A stretch of 52,023 nt of DNA from Leptolyngbya sp. PCC 6406 (GCF_000332095.2 NZ_KI913949.1:43421-95443), one strand, 5' to 3'; positions 1-8,987 are shown, counted from the first letter of the stretch. Notes: generated from the sequence alone by a model not told the origin. Numbers and translations: made by a program.

Positions 1-967
1 TTGGGGTATTGGGGGTAAATCCCGTAGGGGCAATCCCTTGTGGTTGCCCTTGTCGCTGGGTGACCGGTGTTGGGGTATTGGGGGGTTGGGGTGTTGGGTG
101 GGTGGGGGGTGAGGTTTGCAGGGCTGTGAGTATTTCGGTGGCGGTGGTGTAGCGGCGGCGGAGTGATCGCGCTGTCATTCGGTCGAGGATTTGCACTAGG
201 CGCAGGCTGATGGGGTGGGGGGCGTAGGGTCGCCAGACCCAGCGGTCTTCGGTGGCGGAATAGAGGTCAAAGGGATGCTGTCCGGTGAGGGCATGGAGGC
301 AGGTTAACCCTAGTCCGTAGAGGTCGCTGGCGAAGACGGCTTGGCCCAAGGCTTGCTCGGGGGCGGCATAGCCTGCACTGCCGATCACCGTCCCCGTTTC
401 CCGTAGGGTTTCTGGGCGCAGGGCTTTGGCAGCACCAAAGTCCACCAGCATCGGCAGGCCGGGAGGGTCTGGCAGGATGATATTAGCGGGCTTAATGTCT
501 CGATGAATGACCTGATGGTCGTGGATGAACTGGATCACAGGTAGGAGGGCAAGAAGGTGCGATCGCACTTCCTCCTCCGTCCATGGCCCCGCCGCTTGGA
601 TGTGCTGCTCCAGCGTTTTTCCCGGCACATAGGACTGCACCAGACAAAGCCCCTGGGCCGAGGCCAAAATTGCAATCAAAGCCGGAATCTGGGGATGCTG
701 CCCCAAGTCCACCAATCGATCAGCTTCCTGGTAAAACCGCACTGGGTCTAAATCCGGGCGCAGATGTTGCTTAATCACACAGGGAGTGGGGGGCGTAGCC
801 GCCTGATCCCAGGCGAGAAATGTGCGCCCAAAGCCCCCCTGTCCCAGGGCTTGCACAGGCCGAAAGCGATCCCCCAATACCAGCTTGGTCCCACAGCCCC
901 TACAGATGGAATCCGCCACCCCATTCCAGGGCTGGGGACAATCTGGATTCAAGCACAGGGTCTTCAA
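1..967 (-). CDS. Serine/threonine protein kinase, cyanobacterial type (3' end outside window)
   Basis: The reverse strand is open from a TTG at 967 to the window edge, so the gene is partial. It encodes a short N-terminal zinc-ribbon-like segment (CLNPDC ... CRGCG, residues about 5-27) and then a Hanks-type kinase domain. Visible motifs are the glycine loop LGQGGFGRTF, the lysine in VIKQHL, the catalytic loop HRDIKPANI and the Mg-binding DFGAAK, followed by an APE-like AAPEQ. The kinase core ends near residue 285 and runs into a Thr/Pro-rich linker that leaves the window. Cyanobacterial kinases of this layout phosphorylate Ser/Thr in the cytoplasm; the target is unknown. No ATG or Shine-Dalgarno sequence is seen near the start, and upstream DNA is GGTGTGAGG repeat, so the start is uncertain. 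The linker includes an in-frame copy of a dispersed 26-bp repeat (24-49). Confidence 0.88.
   Translation of the reverse strand, partial: MKTLCLNPDCPQPWNGVADSICRGCGTKLVLGDRFRPVQALGQGGFGRTFLAWDQAATPPTPCVIKQHLRPDLDPVRFYQEADRLVDLGQHPQIPALIAILASAQGLCLVQSYVPGKTLEQHIQAAGPWTEEEVRSHLLALLPVIQFIHDHQVIHRDIKPANIILPDPPGLPMLVDFGAAKALRPETLRETGTVIGSAGYAAPEQALGQAVFASDLYGLGLTCLHALTGQHPFDLYSATEDRWVWRPYAPHPISLRLVQILDRMTARSLRRRYTTATEILTALQTSPPTHPTPQPPNTPTPVTQRQGQPQGIAPTGFTPNTP
24..49. repeat. 26-bp dispersed repeat inside the kinase gene
   Basis: The 26 bases 24-49 (beginning GTAGGGGCAATCCC) are identical to 26767-26792, which is intergenic. Here the repeat is translated in frame as part of the Pro/Thr-rich linker of the kinase. 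This kind of GGGCAATCCC...GGTTGCCC element is common between cyanobacterial genes. Confidence 0.75.
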
Positions 968-1287
968 GGGGTGTGAGGGTGTGGGGGTGTGAGGGTGTGA
1001 GGGTATGAGGGTATGAGGGTGAGCACAATGCTTAGATTGGTGGGCGATGCTCTGCATTGGGCGCGGAAACCACGCCCCTACGGGCAATTCAAAATTCCTG
1101 TCACCTGTCACCCTCTGTATTGGTCGAGGGCACCGCGCCCCTATGGCCACATCCTGCATTGGGCGCGGAAACCGCGCCCCTACGGGCAATTCAAAATTCA
1201 AAACTCAAAACTTAAAATTCCTGTCACCCCATCACCCCATCACCCCATCACTCCCCCACCCCATCACCCCATCACTCCCCCACCCCC
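968..1287. repeat. Intergenic repeat cluster between kinase and ycf34
   Basis: No gene is seen here. 968-1022 is a GGTGTGAGG-type microsatellite. 1052-1200 holds three copies of an element with the core GGGCGCGGAAACC and CGCCCCTACGGGC (roughly 1057-1098, 1112-1146 and 1158-1195). 1085-1220 holds AATTCAAAATTC strings followed by CTGTCACC, and 1222-1287 is a CCATCACCCCATCACC microsatellite. The same set recurs at 3054-3245, and the last type again at 52000-52023. Confidence 0.75.
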
Positions 1288-1536
1288 CTAAGTCGGCACC
1301 AACTCCCCAGGCCGCAGCTTGGCCCACTTCCCCATCTCCGCTTGAAAACTTTCGCACCCCACCACGTCCCATTCCATCTCAATGCCGCCGTCTACCTGGC
1401 GGATGTTGACGTTAATGGTGGGTTCAAGGGCTTCAAAGGTAGGCGCTTCCGTCAGATGGGGCTGCTGGTGCTGGCCCTCCACGGCGTGGTAGGTGGTGCA
1501 GCGGTCCACATAATGACAGTTCACACAAATGCACAT
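1288..1536 (-). CDS. ycf34: Ycf34 family Fe-S protein
   Basis: An 82-residue protein starting MCICVNCHYVDRC, the signature of the Ycf34 family found in cyanobacteria and red-algal plastids. Cysteines at positions 2, 4, 7 and 13 form the cluster-binding set; the family is reported to bind an Fe-S cluster and to influence photosynthetic electron transport. The protein has normal family length. It stands alone: the neighbouring cca gene diverges, with about 120 bp between starts, and the stop lies directly beside the CCATCACC repeat tract. Function beyond cluster binding is inference from the family. Confidence 0.9.
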   Translation of the reverse strand: MCICVNCHYVDRCTTYHAVEGQHQQPHLTEAPTFEALEPTINVNIRQVDGGIEMEWDVVGCESFQAEMGKWAKLRPGELVPT

Positions 1537-1660
1537 TTTCCCTCCCCGCCAAAAGAGCGCTAAGTTTTTGCTAATCTAACGCAACTTTTTGGCCAGTTGT
1601 CCCCAGAGGGGATGCCGTGTTGCAAAATGAAAGGCTGCACCTAATTACGGCCTTGGGGCT

Positions 1661-3022
1661 GTGAATAGATGCCCCTGTCCCTTCTGGTCTGTTCCCGTCT
1701 TGCCCTCCGTTTCTCTGCATCAACCCCCCTTCACCACGGCAACGCTATCTGTGACCTCTGTTCTGTCACCCCAGACTTGGCCCTTTGATTTGGCGCTGCT
1801 GCCCCAGACAGCCCATTTAGTAGGGGGGAGTGTCCGGGACGCCCTCCTCGGGCGCAAGGCGGATTACCTAGATTTAGATTTCGTCCTACCCGAAGGAGCG
1901 GTGGAAACGGCGCGGGCCATCGCTCGCCATTACCAGGCTGGTTTTGTGGTGCTGGATGCGGAAAACCAGATTGCCCGTGTGGTGTTCGCCCACGCCACGG
2001 TGGACTTTGCGGCTCAGGTGGGGGAAACCCTGGCGGAGGATCTGCACCGCCGGGATTTCACGGTCAATGCGATCGCATATCATCCCCACACGGAGCAGGT
2101 GTTTGATCCCCTCGGGGGCTATCGGGATTTGGAGCTGCGAATTCTACGGATGATTGCCCCCGACAACCTGGCGGACGATCCCCTCCGGCTGCTGCGGGCC
2201 TATCGGCAAGCAGCACAGCTCAACTTTGCCCTCGATCCCCAGACTCGGAGCACTATTCACCAACTGGCTCCACTGCTGGGTCGAATGGCCGCCGAACGGG
2301 TACGGGGGGAACTGGACTCCCTGCTCAGTCAGCCCGAAGGCACACCTCTGCTAAAGCTGGCCTGGGAAGATCAGGTGCTGCGGAGTTGGCTACCAGACTT
2401 CAATAGTCAGCCCTTGCAAACCCTGACCGCGATTGACCAAGCCTGTCGGGACATCCAGGCACTTCGCCCCACCTTGATCCCCTTGATTCAGGGCTGGATC
2501 AAGGAGCAAACGCCCCCCGGTTTCCACCGCAGTTGGTTCAAAGCCGCCAAGCTGAGCCAGATTATCCCCCCGGATCTAGGGGCGGCAGAGGCCACCCTCA
2601 CCCATTTCAAATACAGTCGGGCGGAGCAGCAGGCAGTTCTGGGCATTTTGCGCGGTTGGCAATATCTGCAAACCCTGCCGCCGGAAAACCTGTCTCGTCG
2701 CCAGCAGTATCACCTGTTCAAGGTCATTGGTCCCAGCTTCCCCGGCGTCGTACTTGTGGCCCTGGCCCTGGGCTATTCCTTAGACATGCTGACCCAACTC
2801 TGCGATCGCGTTCTTGATCCCACCGATGCCATCGCCCATCCCAGCCCCCTAGTCAGCGGACGCGATGTGATGCGCCATCTCCACCTGCGCCCCGGCCCCC
2901 GCATCGGTGAGCTACTAGCCGGGGTAGAACTGGCCCACGCCGAAGGCCAAGTCACCACCCCTACCGAGGCGCTATCCTGGGTGGCCCAGTACCTCCAGGA
3001 CCACGACGACGACGCTCCCTAA
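1661..3022 (+). CDS. cca: CCA-adding tRNA nucleotidyltransferase / poly(A) polymerase family
   Basis: The 453-residue product has the class II nucleotidyltransferase head: VGGSVRDALLGR near residue 53, then DLDF with the metal-binding aspartates, and HRRDFTVNAIAY near residue 130. This is followed by the RNA- and primer-binding helical region (DDPLRLLRAYR, about 170). Enzymes of this family add CCA to tRNA 3' ends; neither tRNA gene in this window encodes CCA, so the activity is needed. The first ~30 residues are not family-like. An in-frame GTG at 1751 would start just before the conserved region, so the true start may be there (about 423 residues). A separate A-adding or CC-adding role, known in some bacteria, cannot be excluded from sequence. 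Confidence 0.9.
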   Translation: MNRCPCPFWSVPVLPSVSLHQPPFTTATLSVTSVLSPQTWPFDLALLPQTAHLVGGSVRDALLGRKADYLDLDFVLPEGAVETARAIARHYQAGFVVLDAENQIARVVFAHATVDFAAQVGETLAEDLHRRDFTVNAIAYHPHTEQVFDPLGGYRDLELRILRMIAPDNLADDPLRLLRAYRQAAQLNFALDPQTRSTIHQLAPLLGRMAAERVRGELDSLLSQPEGTPLLKLAWEDQVLRSWLPDFNSQPLQTLTAIDQACRDIQALRPTLIPLIQGWIKEQTPPGFHRSWFKAAKLSQIIPPDLGAAEATLTHFKYSRAEQQAVLGILRGWQYLQTLPPENLSRRQQYHLFKVIGPSFPGVVLVALALGYSLDMLTQLCDRVLDPTDAIAHPSPLVSGRDVMRHLHLRPGPRIGELLAGVELAHAEGQVTTPTEALSWVAQYLQDHDDDAP

Positions 3023-3053
3023 TATCCGAAGCCATACCACCCCATCCCCCTCT

Positions 3054-3245
3054 CCCCTCCTGCATGGGGCGCGGAAACCACGCCCCTACCCCATCACCCT
3101 GCATTGGGCGCGGCATCTCTGCGGTGCATTGCTTCGCGAATGCACCCTACGAGAAATTCAATTCAAAACTCAAAATTCAAAATTCCTGTCACCTATAACC
3201 TCTCACCTCCCCCACCCCATCACCCCATCACCCCCCACCCCTCCA
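3054..3245. repeat. Intergenic repeat cluster between cca and proA
   Basis: No gene is seen between 3023 and 3330. The stretch holds GGGCGCGGAAACC-type boxes (3066-3090 and 3104-3115), a GGTGCATTGCTTCGCG / ATGCACCCTACG element (3122-3152) also embedded in the elements at 38312 and 43053, AATTCAAAATTC strings (3150-3190), and a CCATCACCCC microsatellite (3213-3240). Confidence 0.7.
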
Positions 3246-3391
3246 CGAGATCACTAATTAGGGCCACAGCCTTTCGCGAAGATAGCCAGTTGCTAAAATA
3301 GCCATCGGCAATGTTGTATTTGGGAGATCCAGATGACTGCAATTCAGCTAAGCCCGTCGCACTCGGGAGAGAGACTGGGGCTCCAGACTTG

Positions 3392-4678
3392 ATGACCCTA
3401 GCCCGTCGCACTCGGACCGCTGCCCAGCAGTTAGCTGCCCTCCCCAGCGAAGATAAAAACCGGGCCATTGAGGCCATCGCCCAGGCGCTAACAACCCAGA
3501 CCGCCGCCATTACCGCCGCGAATATTGCCGATTGTGAAGCCGCGATCGCAGATGATCTCGCCAAGCCCCTCTACCACCGCTTGAAGCTAGATGGGGCCAA
3601 ACTGCAAACCGCGATCGCCGGGGTGCGGGACGTGGCACAACTGCCCGATCCCGTAGGGACGGTGCAAATTCATCGGGAACTGGATACGGGTTTAGAACTC
3701 CAACGAGTAACCTGTCCCCTGGGAGTCCTAGGGGTGATTTTTGAATCCCGCCCCGATGCGGTGGTCCAGATCGCCAGTCTGGCGGTGAAATCGGGCAACG
3801 GGGTGATTCTGAAGGGGGGCAAAGAAGCTATCCGCTCCTGTCAAGCCCTTGTGCAGGCCATCCGTAGCGGCCTGGAAACTGCTGGGCTCAACCCCGATGC
3901 GGTGCAACTGCTGACCACGCGGGAAGAGACGCGGGCACTTCTAGCCCTCGACGGTTGGGTGGATCTAATTATTCCTCGCGGATCCAACGCCTTTGTGCGC
4001 TACGTTCAAGACAACACCCGGATTCCGGTGCTGGGCCATGCCGATGGCATCTGCCACCTGTATGTGGATCAGACGGTGGATATGGACCAAGCCGTAGCCA
4101 TTGCCCTAGATGCCAAAGTGGGCTATCCTTCCGCCTGCAACGCCATTGAGACCCTGCTAGTTCACACTGCGATCGCACCCCTCTTTTTGCCAAAAGTAGC
4201 CGCCGCCCTCACAGCCCAGGGGGTGGAACTCCGGGGAGACACCGCTACCCAGGCCATCCTGCCCCAGGTTACCACCGCCACCGAAGCAGATTGGGCCACG
4301 GAATACAGTGATTTAATCCTCTCCATCCGAGTCGTAGCGTCCCTAGAGGCTGCTATTGACCACATCAACACCTACGGCTCTCGCCATACAGAAGCGATCG
4401 CCACCCAAGACGCCGCCGCCGCCGCCACCTTCCGCGCCCAAGTCAACGCCGCCGGGGTCTACCACAACTGCTCCACCCGCTTCGCCGATGGCTTCCGCTA
4501 CGGCTTTGGCGCAGAGGTCGGCATCAGCACCCAGAGCCTCCCCCCCCGAGGTCCAGTGGGTCTGGAGGGACTGGTCACCTACAAATACCATCTGGTCGGA
4601 GATGGTCATCTCGTAGCAACCTACGCCGGGGACAATGCCCGCCCCTTCACCCATCGCAATTTACTGAAACAGGATTAA
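3392..4678 (+). CDS. proA: Gamma-glutamyl phosphate reductase
   Basis: The product catalyses the second step of proline synthesis, NADPH reduction of gamma-glutamyl phosphate to the semialdehyde, in the cytoplasm. The aldehyde-dehydrogenase-like fold is clear: [12 protein letters not shown] near residue 115, [11 protein letters not shown], the loop IPRGSNAFV and the catalytic cysteine in [12 protein letters not shown]. The ATG at 3392 gives 428 residues, the usual size. An ATG at 3311 would add 27 residues with no family character. Immediately upstream, a 19-codon reading frame (3333-3392) ends TGA overlapping this ATG by one base (TGATG), so the start may be translationally coupled. A 16-bp direct repeat (3351-3366, 3400-3415) spans the start region. 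No proB is nearby. Confidence 0.92.
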   Translation: MTLARRTRTAAQQLAALPSEDKNRAIEAIAQALTTQTAAITAANIADCEAAIADDLAKPLYHRLKLDGAKLQTAIAGVRDVAQLPDPVGTVQIHRELDTGLELQRVTCPLGVLGVIFESRPDAVVQIASLAVKSGNGVILKGGKEAIRSCQALVQAIRSGLETAGLNPDAVQLLTTREETRALLALDGWVDLIIPRGSNAFVRYVQDNTRIPVLGHADGICHLYVDQTVDMDQAVAIALDAKVGYPSACNAIETLLVHTAIAPLFLPKVAAALTAQGVELRGDTATQAILPQVTTATEADWATEYSDLILSIRVVASLEAAIDHINTYGSRHTEAIATQDAAAAATFRAQVNAAGVYHNCSTRFADGFRYGFGAEVGISTQSLPPRGPVGLEGLVTYKYHLVGDGHLVATYAGDNARPFTHRNLLKQD

Positions 4679-4735
4679 CCTTTGCAATCCATCCCATGGG
4701 GCATGATAAGCATAGCCTCTGCTTAGGAAGCCCCC

Positions 4736-5395
4736 ATGGCATTCCCAATGCTTGTATCTGTAAGCCGTGACCATATTCAATTACCCGTCGGCAGCACAAT
4801 AACCCTGAACGACCAAACCTGGGCTGACTACGAAGCATTGTTGACCAGTCGTCGGGATGCTGCTGCCATTAAAATTCGCTTCAATGCCCAGACCCAACAG
4901 ATTGTAATCATGGCCCCGATGGCTGGGCATGGTAATCGCATTGACACCCTAGTGGATTTGGTCAAGGCTTTACTGCGCAATCAAAATCGAGACTGGCATA
5001 GCTATGACCCAGTTACCCTAAAGCGTTTCCAGGAGGCGGGGGCCGAGCCCGATGCCTGCTTCTACATTCAAAACTGGCGGGCTGTCTTAGGCAAAGAACG
5101 CCTTGACTTAGCCACTGACCCACCCCCCGATCTGGCCATTGAGATGGATCTCACCTCCCTGACAGATTTAGCTGTGTACCAGGTGCTAGCGGTGCCCGAG
5201 GTATGGATCTATCGCCAGGGCCAGTTAAACCTCTATGGGCTAACCGCTGGGGGCTACGAAAAACTAGCGACCAGCCCGACCTTTCCCACCGTGGCGGTCA
5301 AAACTCTGCTGCCAGAGTATGTAGAAAGAGCCTGGGTTGCGGGTTCTAGTGTTGCACTGCGAGAGTTTGAGCAGTCTTTGCAAACGGGCGACTAA
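4736..5395 (+). CDS. Uma2 family protein (DUF820, PD-(D/E)XK fold)
   Basis: A 219-residue Uma2-type protein. Visible are EPDACFYI (about residue 101), the acidic PPDLAIEMD (about 130) and the typical end-region EVWIYRQGQLNLYGL. The fold belongs to the PD-(D/E)XK nuclease superfamily; the family is hugely expanded in cyanobacteria and no substrate is established. A second member lies at 25956. The gene stands alone after proA, 57 bp downstream. An ATG at 4748 (MLVSVSR) is an alternative start. Confidence 0.85.
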   Translation: MAFPMLVSVSRDHIQLPVGSTITLNDQTWADYEALLTSRRDAAAIKIRFNAQTQQIVIMAPMAGHGNRIDTLVDLVKALLRNQNRDWHSYDPVTLKRFQEAGAEPDACFYIQNWRAVLGKERLDLATDPPPDLAIEMDLTSLTDLAVYQVLAVPEVWIYRQGQLNLYGLTAGGYEKLATSPTFPTVAVKTLLPEYVERAWVAGSSVALREFEQSLQTGD

Positions 5396-5423
5396 GCTCG
5401 GTCCAGGGATCGCAGATAGGTAG

Positions 5424-5699
5424 CCAAATGCTGTCCTGTAATGGTCTAGACAGGGTGTAGCTTGCTTCTGCGGAGCAGTAGGGCCGAAGCGAGGAAAACA
5501 GAGAGGCGGCGAAGGGGCTGGCTCAGAGCGATGAACCCGACCGGGGGAGCTTATGATGAGCAGCGCATAACTTCGTAACCAGCTCTGGAAGTCAAGAACT
5601 CCAATGGGGTCTTAATTGCTAAACTTTTCCGAGGCACCGCCCGGTACGGACCCGCCTACCGGGTGGGGGGAGATTCGTGAGGATTCTCTCTATCCCAAT
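5424..5699 (+). mobile_element. ORF-less group II intron remnant
   Basis: The 310 bp between Uma2 and the methyltransferase contain no gene but read like bacterial group II intron RNA. TGGTCTAGACAGGGTG (5442-5457) and GAGCGATGAACCCGACC (5526-5542) match the domain I core. CCGCCCGGTACGGACCCG (5637-5654) with ACCGGGTGG folds as the domain V hairpin typical of one bacterial intron class. A short stem at 5669-5692 and an end at about CTATCCCAAT would be domain VI and the 3' splice end. No reverse transcriptase is present and I could not find a GTGYG 5' end, so it is probably a truncated or non-autonomous copy. Identification is from recall of intron core sequences, not a covariance search. Confidence 0.6.
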
Positions 5700-5710
5700 T
5701 AGGTTTACAT

Positions 5711-7252
5711 CTAAACTGTGTAAAGGGAAGTTTTCTCCGCCAATCCCAACTCTAGCTGACCGTTAGAAGCCATCTGAAAAGCTTCAGCCCATCGCAAATA
5801 ATCTTCTAAAACTCCTAGCTCTCTTGCAACAGCTTTAAGAGATAGCCGCCTTAAAATCCCTATTGTAATTGGCCTCTTTTCATCCCAAAAGATCATAGAG
5901 TCAAAAAACTCTAGTGAAGGATCTGAGGTAACAAGCTTAAAGATAAATTTAGCCTCTTCCTCTGTCTCAAACGACAAAAAATTTACGGTATCATCAAACA
6001 TAACTGGTTTTCCATCCAGAGGTTTAACAAGGCAAAATCTCAACTGCTTATAAAGCCCAGAAATTGCTATTTTCCAGTTTTTGAAGGAATAGGAGCCGAC
6101 CCCAAAGATAGAATACGGTGGTTTATTTTTATAAATCGAACTTTTTCTATTTTTCAGGTATCCATCATGTTCAAGTAAATACTCCCAGGTTTTAGGGGCT
6201 TCATTTTGAATAGGACTTGTATCATCACCAACTAATTTTTGTGTAATTAAAATAAGTTTTCGATAATTATTGATTCTGCCATTGCCAAGATCTGAGCTTT
6301 TCAAAAGAGGATACAAATAGCTTTCCTCTAAAGAATATTTCTTACCCATCCCATTTAGGAAAAAGGCATCATGAACTTGCTCTAACTCCATTACTTTAGA
6401 ACAATCGTGCTTAATTCCAGAACGCCAAATATATCTTAAATCTTGACCTGCTAAGTGTCTCCACTTCTCATATCTAACTGTATCTCGGAGAATTAATCCA
6501 TCTCTTTCACCAATTAGATATGATGTCTTTTTAGCATGTAAATCCTCATAAACTTTGCAATTAGGATCATTGTCACCATCAGTAGATAAAACAAAAAGGC
6601 AAGCCTCTACTGATGCCCCAAAATATGCTTTTGCATCAATCAAATAAATATGAGCAGAAAACCTATTCCCTGACTTCCGCTTTACCTGACGTATTACCTT
6701 ACGAGCAACAGAGTACTTACATAAAACAGCTATAGTACCTTCTTTTTTCGATAACCACTCGACGTATTGCAGCAGCATCCATTCAGAAATGTCAAAGTTT
6801 CCTGAGCCAGTAATAGCCTCAATACCTCGACGATTTTGAAAGTTTGATTTTGAGGGAATATTTTGACTGTTAAGAATACTCAATTCACTACTGGTAACCC
6901 AAGGAGGATTACCGATCACTAAAATGTATCCTGACAGATTTGAAATAAAATCTTTCCAATCGGTGCCAAAAAAATCGGACTCATATACAGTTAAATTTTC
7001 GGAGTTTGAATACTCAGAGACAGAAAGCTTTGCTTCTTTAATATATTCCTTATTTATATCCAAACCTATAATTTTTGAGTCTGCAAATACATTAAGTGCA
7101 GCTCGAAGAAAGGCTCCTTCCCCACAACTTGGTTCTACGATAACTTCCGGCGATATTTGATGATTTTCTCTAAGAGTCTGAACTACTTCTCTTGCAAGAT
7201 CATCGGGGGTTTGGAAATCACCGAATTGCCATTTCTCTTTTGATTTCACCAT
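5711..7252 (-). CDS. Type II N6-adenine DNA methyltransferase (TaqI-like architecture)
   Basis: A 513-residue class I methyltransferase. Motif X/start GDFQTP (residue 11), motif I VEPSCGEGAFL (about 39), acidic loop GLDIN, and catalytic motif IV GNPPW (about 113) mark an amino-methylating adenine enzyme; the rest is a target-recognition region. It would protect host DNA from the nuclease encoded just upstream: the nuclease stop and this start are 6 bp apart, on the same strand, so they are one operon with the nuclease translated first. Both genes are strikingly AT-rich against the GC-rich flanks, a sign of horizontal transfer. The recognition sequence cannot be read from the protein. Confidence 0.9.
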   Translation of the reverse strand: MVKSKEKWQFGDFQTPDDLAREVVQTLRENHQISPEVIVEPSCGEGAFLRAALNVFADSKIIGLDINKEYIKEAKLSVSEYSNSENLTVYESDFFGTDWKDFISNLSGYILVIGNPPWVTSSELSILNSQNIPSKSNFQNRRGIEAITGSGNFDISEWMLLQYVEWLSKKEGTIAVLCKYSVARKVIRQVKRKSGNRFSAHIYLIDAKAYFGASVEACLFVLSTDGDNDPNCKVYEDLHAKKTSYLIGERDGLILRDTVRYEKWRHLAGQDLRYIWRSGIKHDCSKVMELEQVHDAFFLNGMGKKYSLEESYLYPLLKSSDLGNGRINNYRKLILITQKLVGDDTSPIQNEAPKTWEYLLEHDGYLKNRKSSIYKNKPPYSIFGVGSYSFKNWKIAISGLYKQLRFCLVKPLDGKPVMFDDTVNFLSFETEEEAKFIFKLVTSDPSLEFFDSMIFWDEKRPITIGILRRLSLKAVARELGVLEDYLRWAEAFQMASNGQLELGLAEKTSLYTV

Positions 7253-7258
7253 CTTTAT

Positions 7259-7912
7259 CTATCGAACTCTAACTATTCCTGAGGTACTATTAGCTTGCTG
7301 AATGACTCGACTGTACTGCAATCTCCACTGAAGAGCATTTGAGATTGTTAAATATCCTTGATTTGGAGGCGATTCCAGAATCCTATCAGCTAACTGATTC
7401 GCACCTATTTCATCGACTGGCAAATTTCTCTCAACTATAAAAGCGATAATATCATCCTTATTTCCATCTCGATTCAAAATATCAATAATACCTCTGGTCG
7501 TCTGAAAATCTCCTGTTCTGCTCTTATCCACAAAGATAGTATGCTGCATATTTAATCTTCCAGTTCTATTTGCCGGGTCATCATATTTATCATAAACAAA
7601 AATCAGAAGATGGTATCCCAAACCAAATACTTTTTGAGTTGCTGATTTAAAGGGACAAGAAGATTGTGGTTGCTTTATGCTTGTTACTTTAATGTCAACT
7701 TCAAGAGCAGGAAGATCAATACCTAATGCTGAATTCCCTCGTTGATGACTATAATTTTGAGCTAAATAGGCTGTGAATTTATGTTCAAGATAAGTTCCGA
7801 TAGCTTTTCCATCTGTCACACCATAAAGGGTGGGTTCGTCGTATATAGACTCTATTTCAGCAAACCTAGCTGCTTCAGCCCACAAGTTTTCCATGGTCAG
7901 TATTGGCTGCAT
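7259..7912 (-). CDS. Type II restriction endonuclease, PD-(D/E)XK-like (putative)
   Basis: The 217-residue product precedes the methyltransferase by 6 bp. Residues about 34-80 contain GTYLEHKF and then IDLPALEVDIKVTS, fitting a PD-(D/E)XK active site (acidic residue, then EVDIK). This pattern, with the coupled methyltransferase, supports a restriction endonuclease cleaving unmethylated cognate sites. I do not recognise the exact family. The gene is AT-rich like its partner. No controller (C-protein) gene is visible, so how the host survives entry of the system is unclear from the sequence. Confidence 0.75.
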   Translation of the reverse strand: MQPILTMENLWAEAARFAEIESIYDEPTLYGVTDGKAIGTYLEHKFTAYLAQNYSHQRGNSALGIDLPALEVDIKVTSIKQPQSSCPFKSATQKVFGLGYHLLIFVYDKYDDPANRTGRLNMQHTIFVDKSRTGDFQTTRGIIDILNRDGNKDDIIAFIVERNLPVDEIGANQLADRILESPPNQGYLTISNALQWRLQYSRVIQQANSTSGIVRVR

Positions 7913-8095
7913 TCTTCTTTCAGGTTATGCCACTGAAATAGTACATGAGTTTGCGGAGCTAGGAAAGTATACGTCAATATCCTTCACCTTATTCCTGAAG
8001 TGTGAGCAGTTCTTGGTTTGGAAGAGAGGAGTTGCGTACATTTGACGATTGAGTTCAGCAGCGGTTAGTTCCCCTGAAATCCCCGCCGATCACCG

Positions 8096-8317
8096 TTATT
8101 CCACCGTTGGAAAGATTTTTTGGGTAGCTGGAAACACATCATCAGCGCTTTCTTCATTGCCTTGACTTGCACCCCAAGGAAGTTTTGAATACTTATTCTT
8201 GATCTTTTCTAATTCATCTAGTGCTCGCAGGAAAAATATTTTGATGACTACCACATGATTTTCTTCAGAAAGAAAATCATTCACACTTCGTTCTCGAACT
8301 ATTCTTGCCCAACCCAT
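8096..8317 (-). CDS. Small hypothetical protein
   Basis: A 73-residue frame from an ATG at 8317 with GGGTGAAG just upstream as a plausible ribosome site; a GTG at 8356 would add 13 residues. The middle (residues about 20-45) has an amphipathic helix-like stretch VVVIKIFFLRALDELEKIKN. I recognise no family. It lies at the edge of the AT-rich restriction island, on the same strand as the next small gene, and could be a truncated gene. Confidence 0.45.
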   Translation of the reverse strand: MGWARIVRERSVNDFLSEENHVVVIKIFFLRALDELEKIKNKYSKLPWGASQGNEESADDVFPATQKIFPTVE

Positions 8318-8397
8318 ATCTTCACCCCGTGCGGAACGAGGCAACCCAGATAGCACCTCAAGCTTGTATATGAGAGATATTTACATGAGGGTGTGAA

Positions 8398-8685
8398 TCA
8401 GTTTTTTCGGTGTTTTTCTATAAACTTTTTAGCGAGTGCACCTCCATCTACACTCTTATCTTGACCAAAAGAGCAATAGTTTGCTTGAGGGTTTAGAATT
8501 TCCTCGAATGCAACAAGCAGGTTATAAATAGTTATTGTATCTCCCCATTCCTTACCAAGAATTTGAAAAATCCAGTCAAGTATATCTGCACTAGAGTGGA
8601 TTTCCTCTAAGTCGATCTCGTAATTTTCAGTAGCATGAGTAAGAGTGAGTTGCCTCTCATCAAAATTCCAGCTTCCCCATCGCAT
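8398..8685 (-). CDS. Conserved hypothetical protein (cyanobacterial)
   Basis: A 95-residue acidic protein, MRWGSWNFDERQLTL..., with DLEEIHSSADILDWIFQI (residues about 26-43) and NPQANYCSFG (about 68-77). Short proteins of this appearance recur in cyanobacterial genomes without assigned function. GGAGAAAAG lies just upstream of the ATG as a ribosome site. It is 41 bp upstream of the small gene ending at 8096 and may be co-transcribed. It is AT-rich, like the restriction island. Confidence 0.65.
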   Translation of the reverse strand: MRWGSWNFDERQLTLTHATENYEIDLEEIHSSADILDWIFQILGKEWGDTITIYNLLVAFEEILNPQANYCSFGQDKSVDGGALAKKFIEKHRKN

Positions 8686-8805
8686 AAAGCTTTTCTCCTT
8701 ATCTACTGTGTTCTAAATTCGTTGAAGTTCAATTATGTTAAGCTTGCTTAAAAGTTTTTTTTATTTTGTCCGTCTTTATATAGCAGAATACAGGGGAATT
8801 TTTTT

Positions 8806-8987
8806 GGCTCTTCCGGCTTAAGTATGGAAAATCGGTCCCCGATAGCCTGAAAGCATTGCTATACAAGGCTTTCAGCTTAAAATAAGTCTTCAAGGCTCTT
8901 TTTGTGAGGCTAAGGCTTACAAGCATTGTTATGAGAGGGTTTTAGGCATCTTGGGTCTTGGTTTCCCATAGCCAGACCGGAAGAGCC
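8806..8987. mobile_element. ISL3-like miniature element (MITE), about 182 bp
   Basis: The ends form an imperfect inverted repeat: GGCTCTTCCGG at 8806 and its complement CCGGAAGAGCC ending at 8987, with ATGG-A-AA-type similarity continuing to about 26 bp on each side. GGCTCTTCCG-type termini are typical of the ISL3 family. Flanks are AATTTTTTT and AATTTTTC, compatible with an A/T-rich target but not an exact duplication. There is no transposase inside, so it would be non-autonomous. The surrounding gap 8686-9319 otherwise holds only the transposase remnant listed next. Confidence 0.6.

Noticed and set aside
1013-1287. Forward open frames of 92 and 120 residues
   Set aside because: They read through microsatellites (CCATCACCCC) and dispersed repeats and overlap ycf34 on the other strand.
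8738-8926. 62-residue reverse frame
   Set aside because: Lies almost entirely in the ISL3-like miniature element; no ribosome site or family resemblance.
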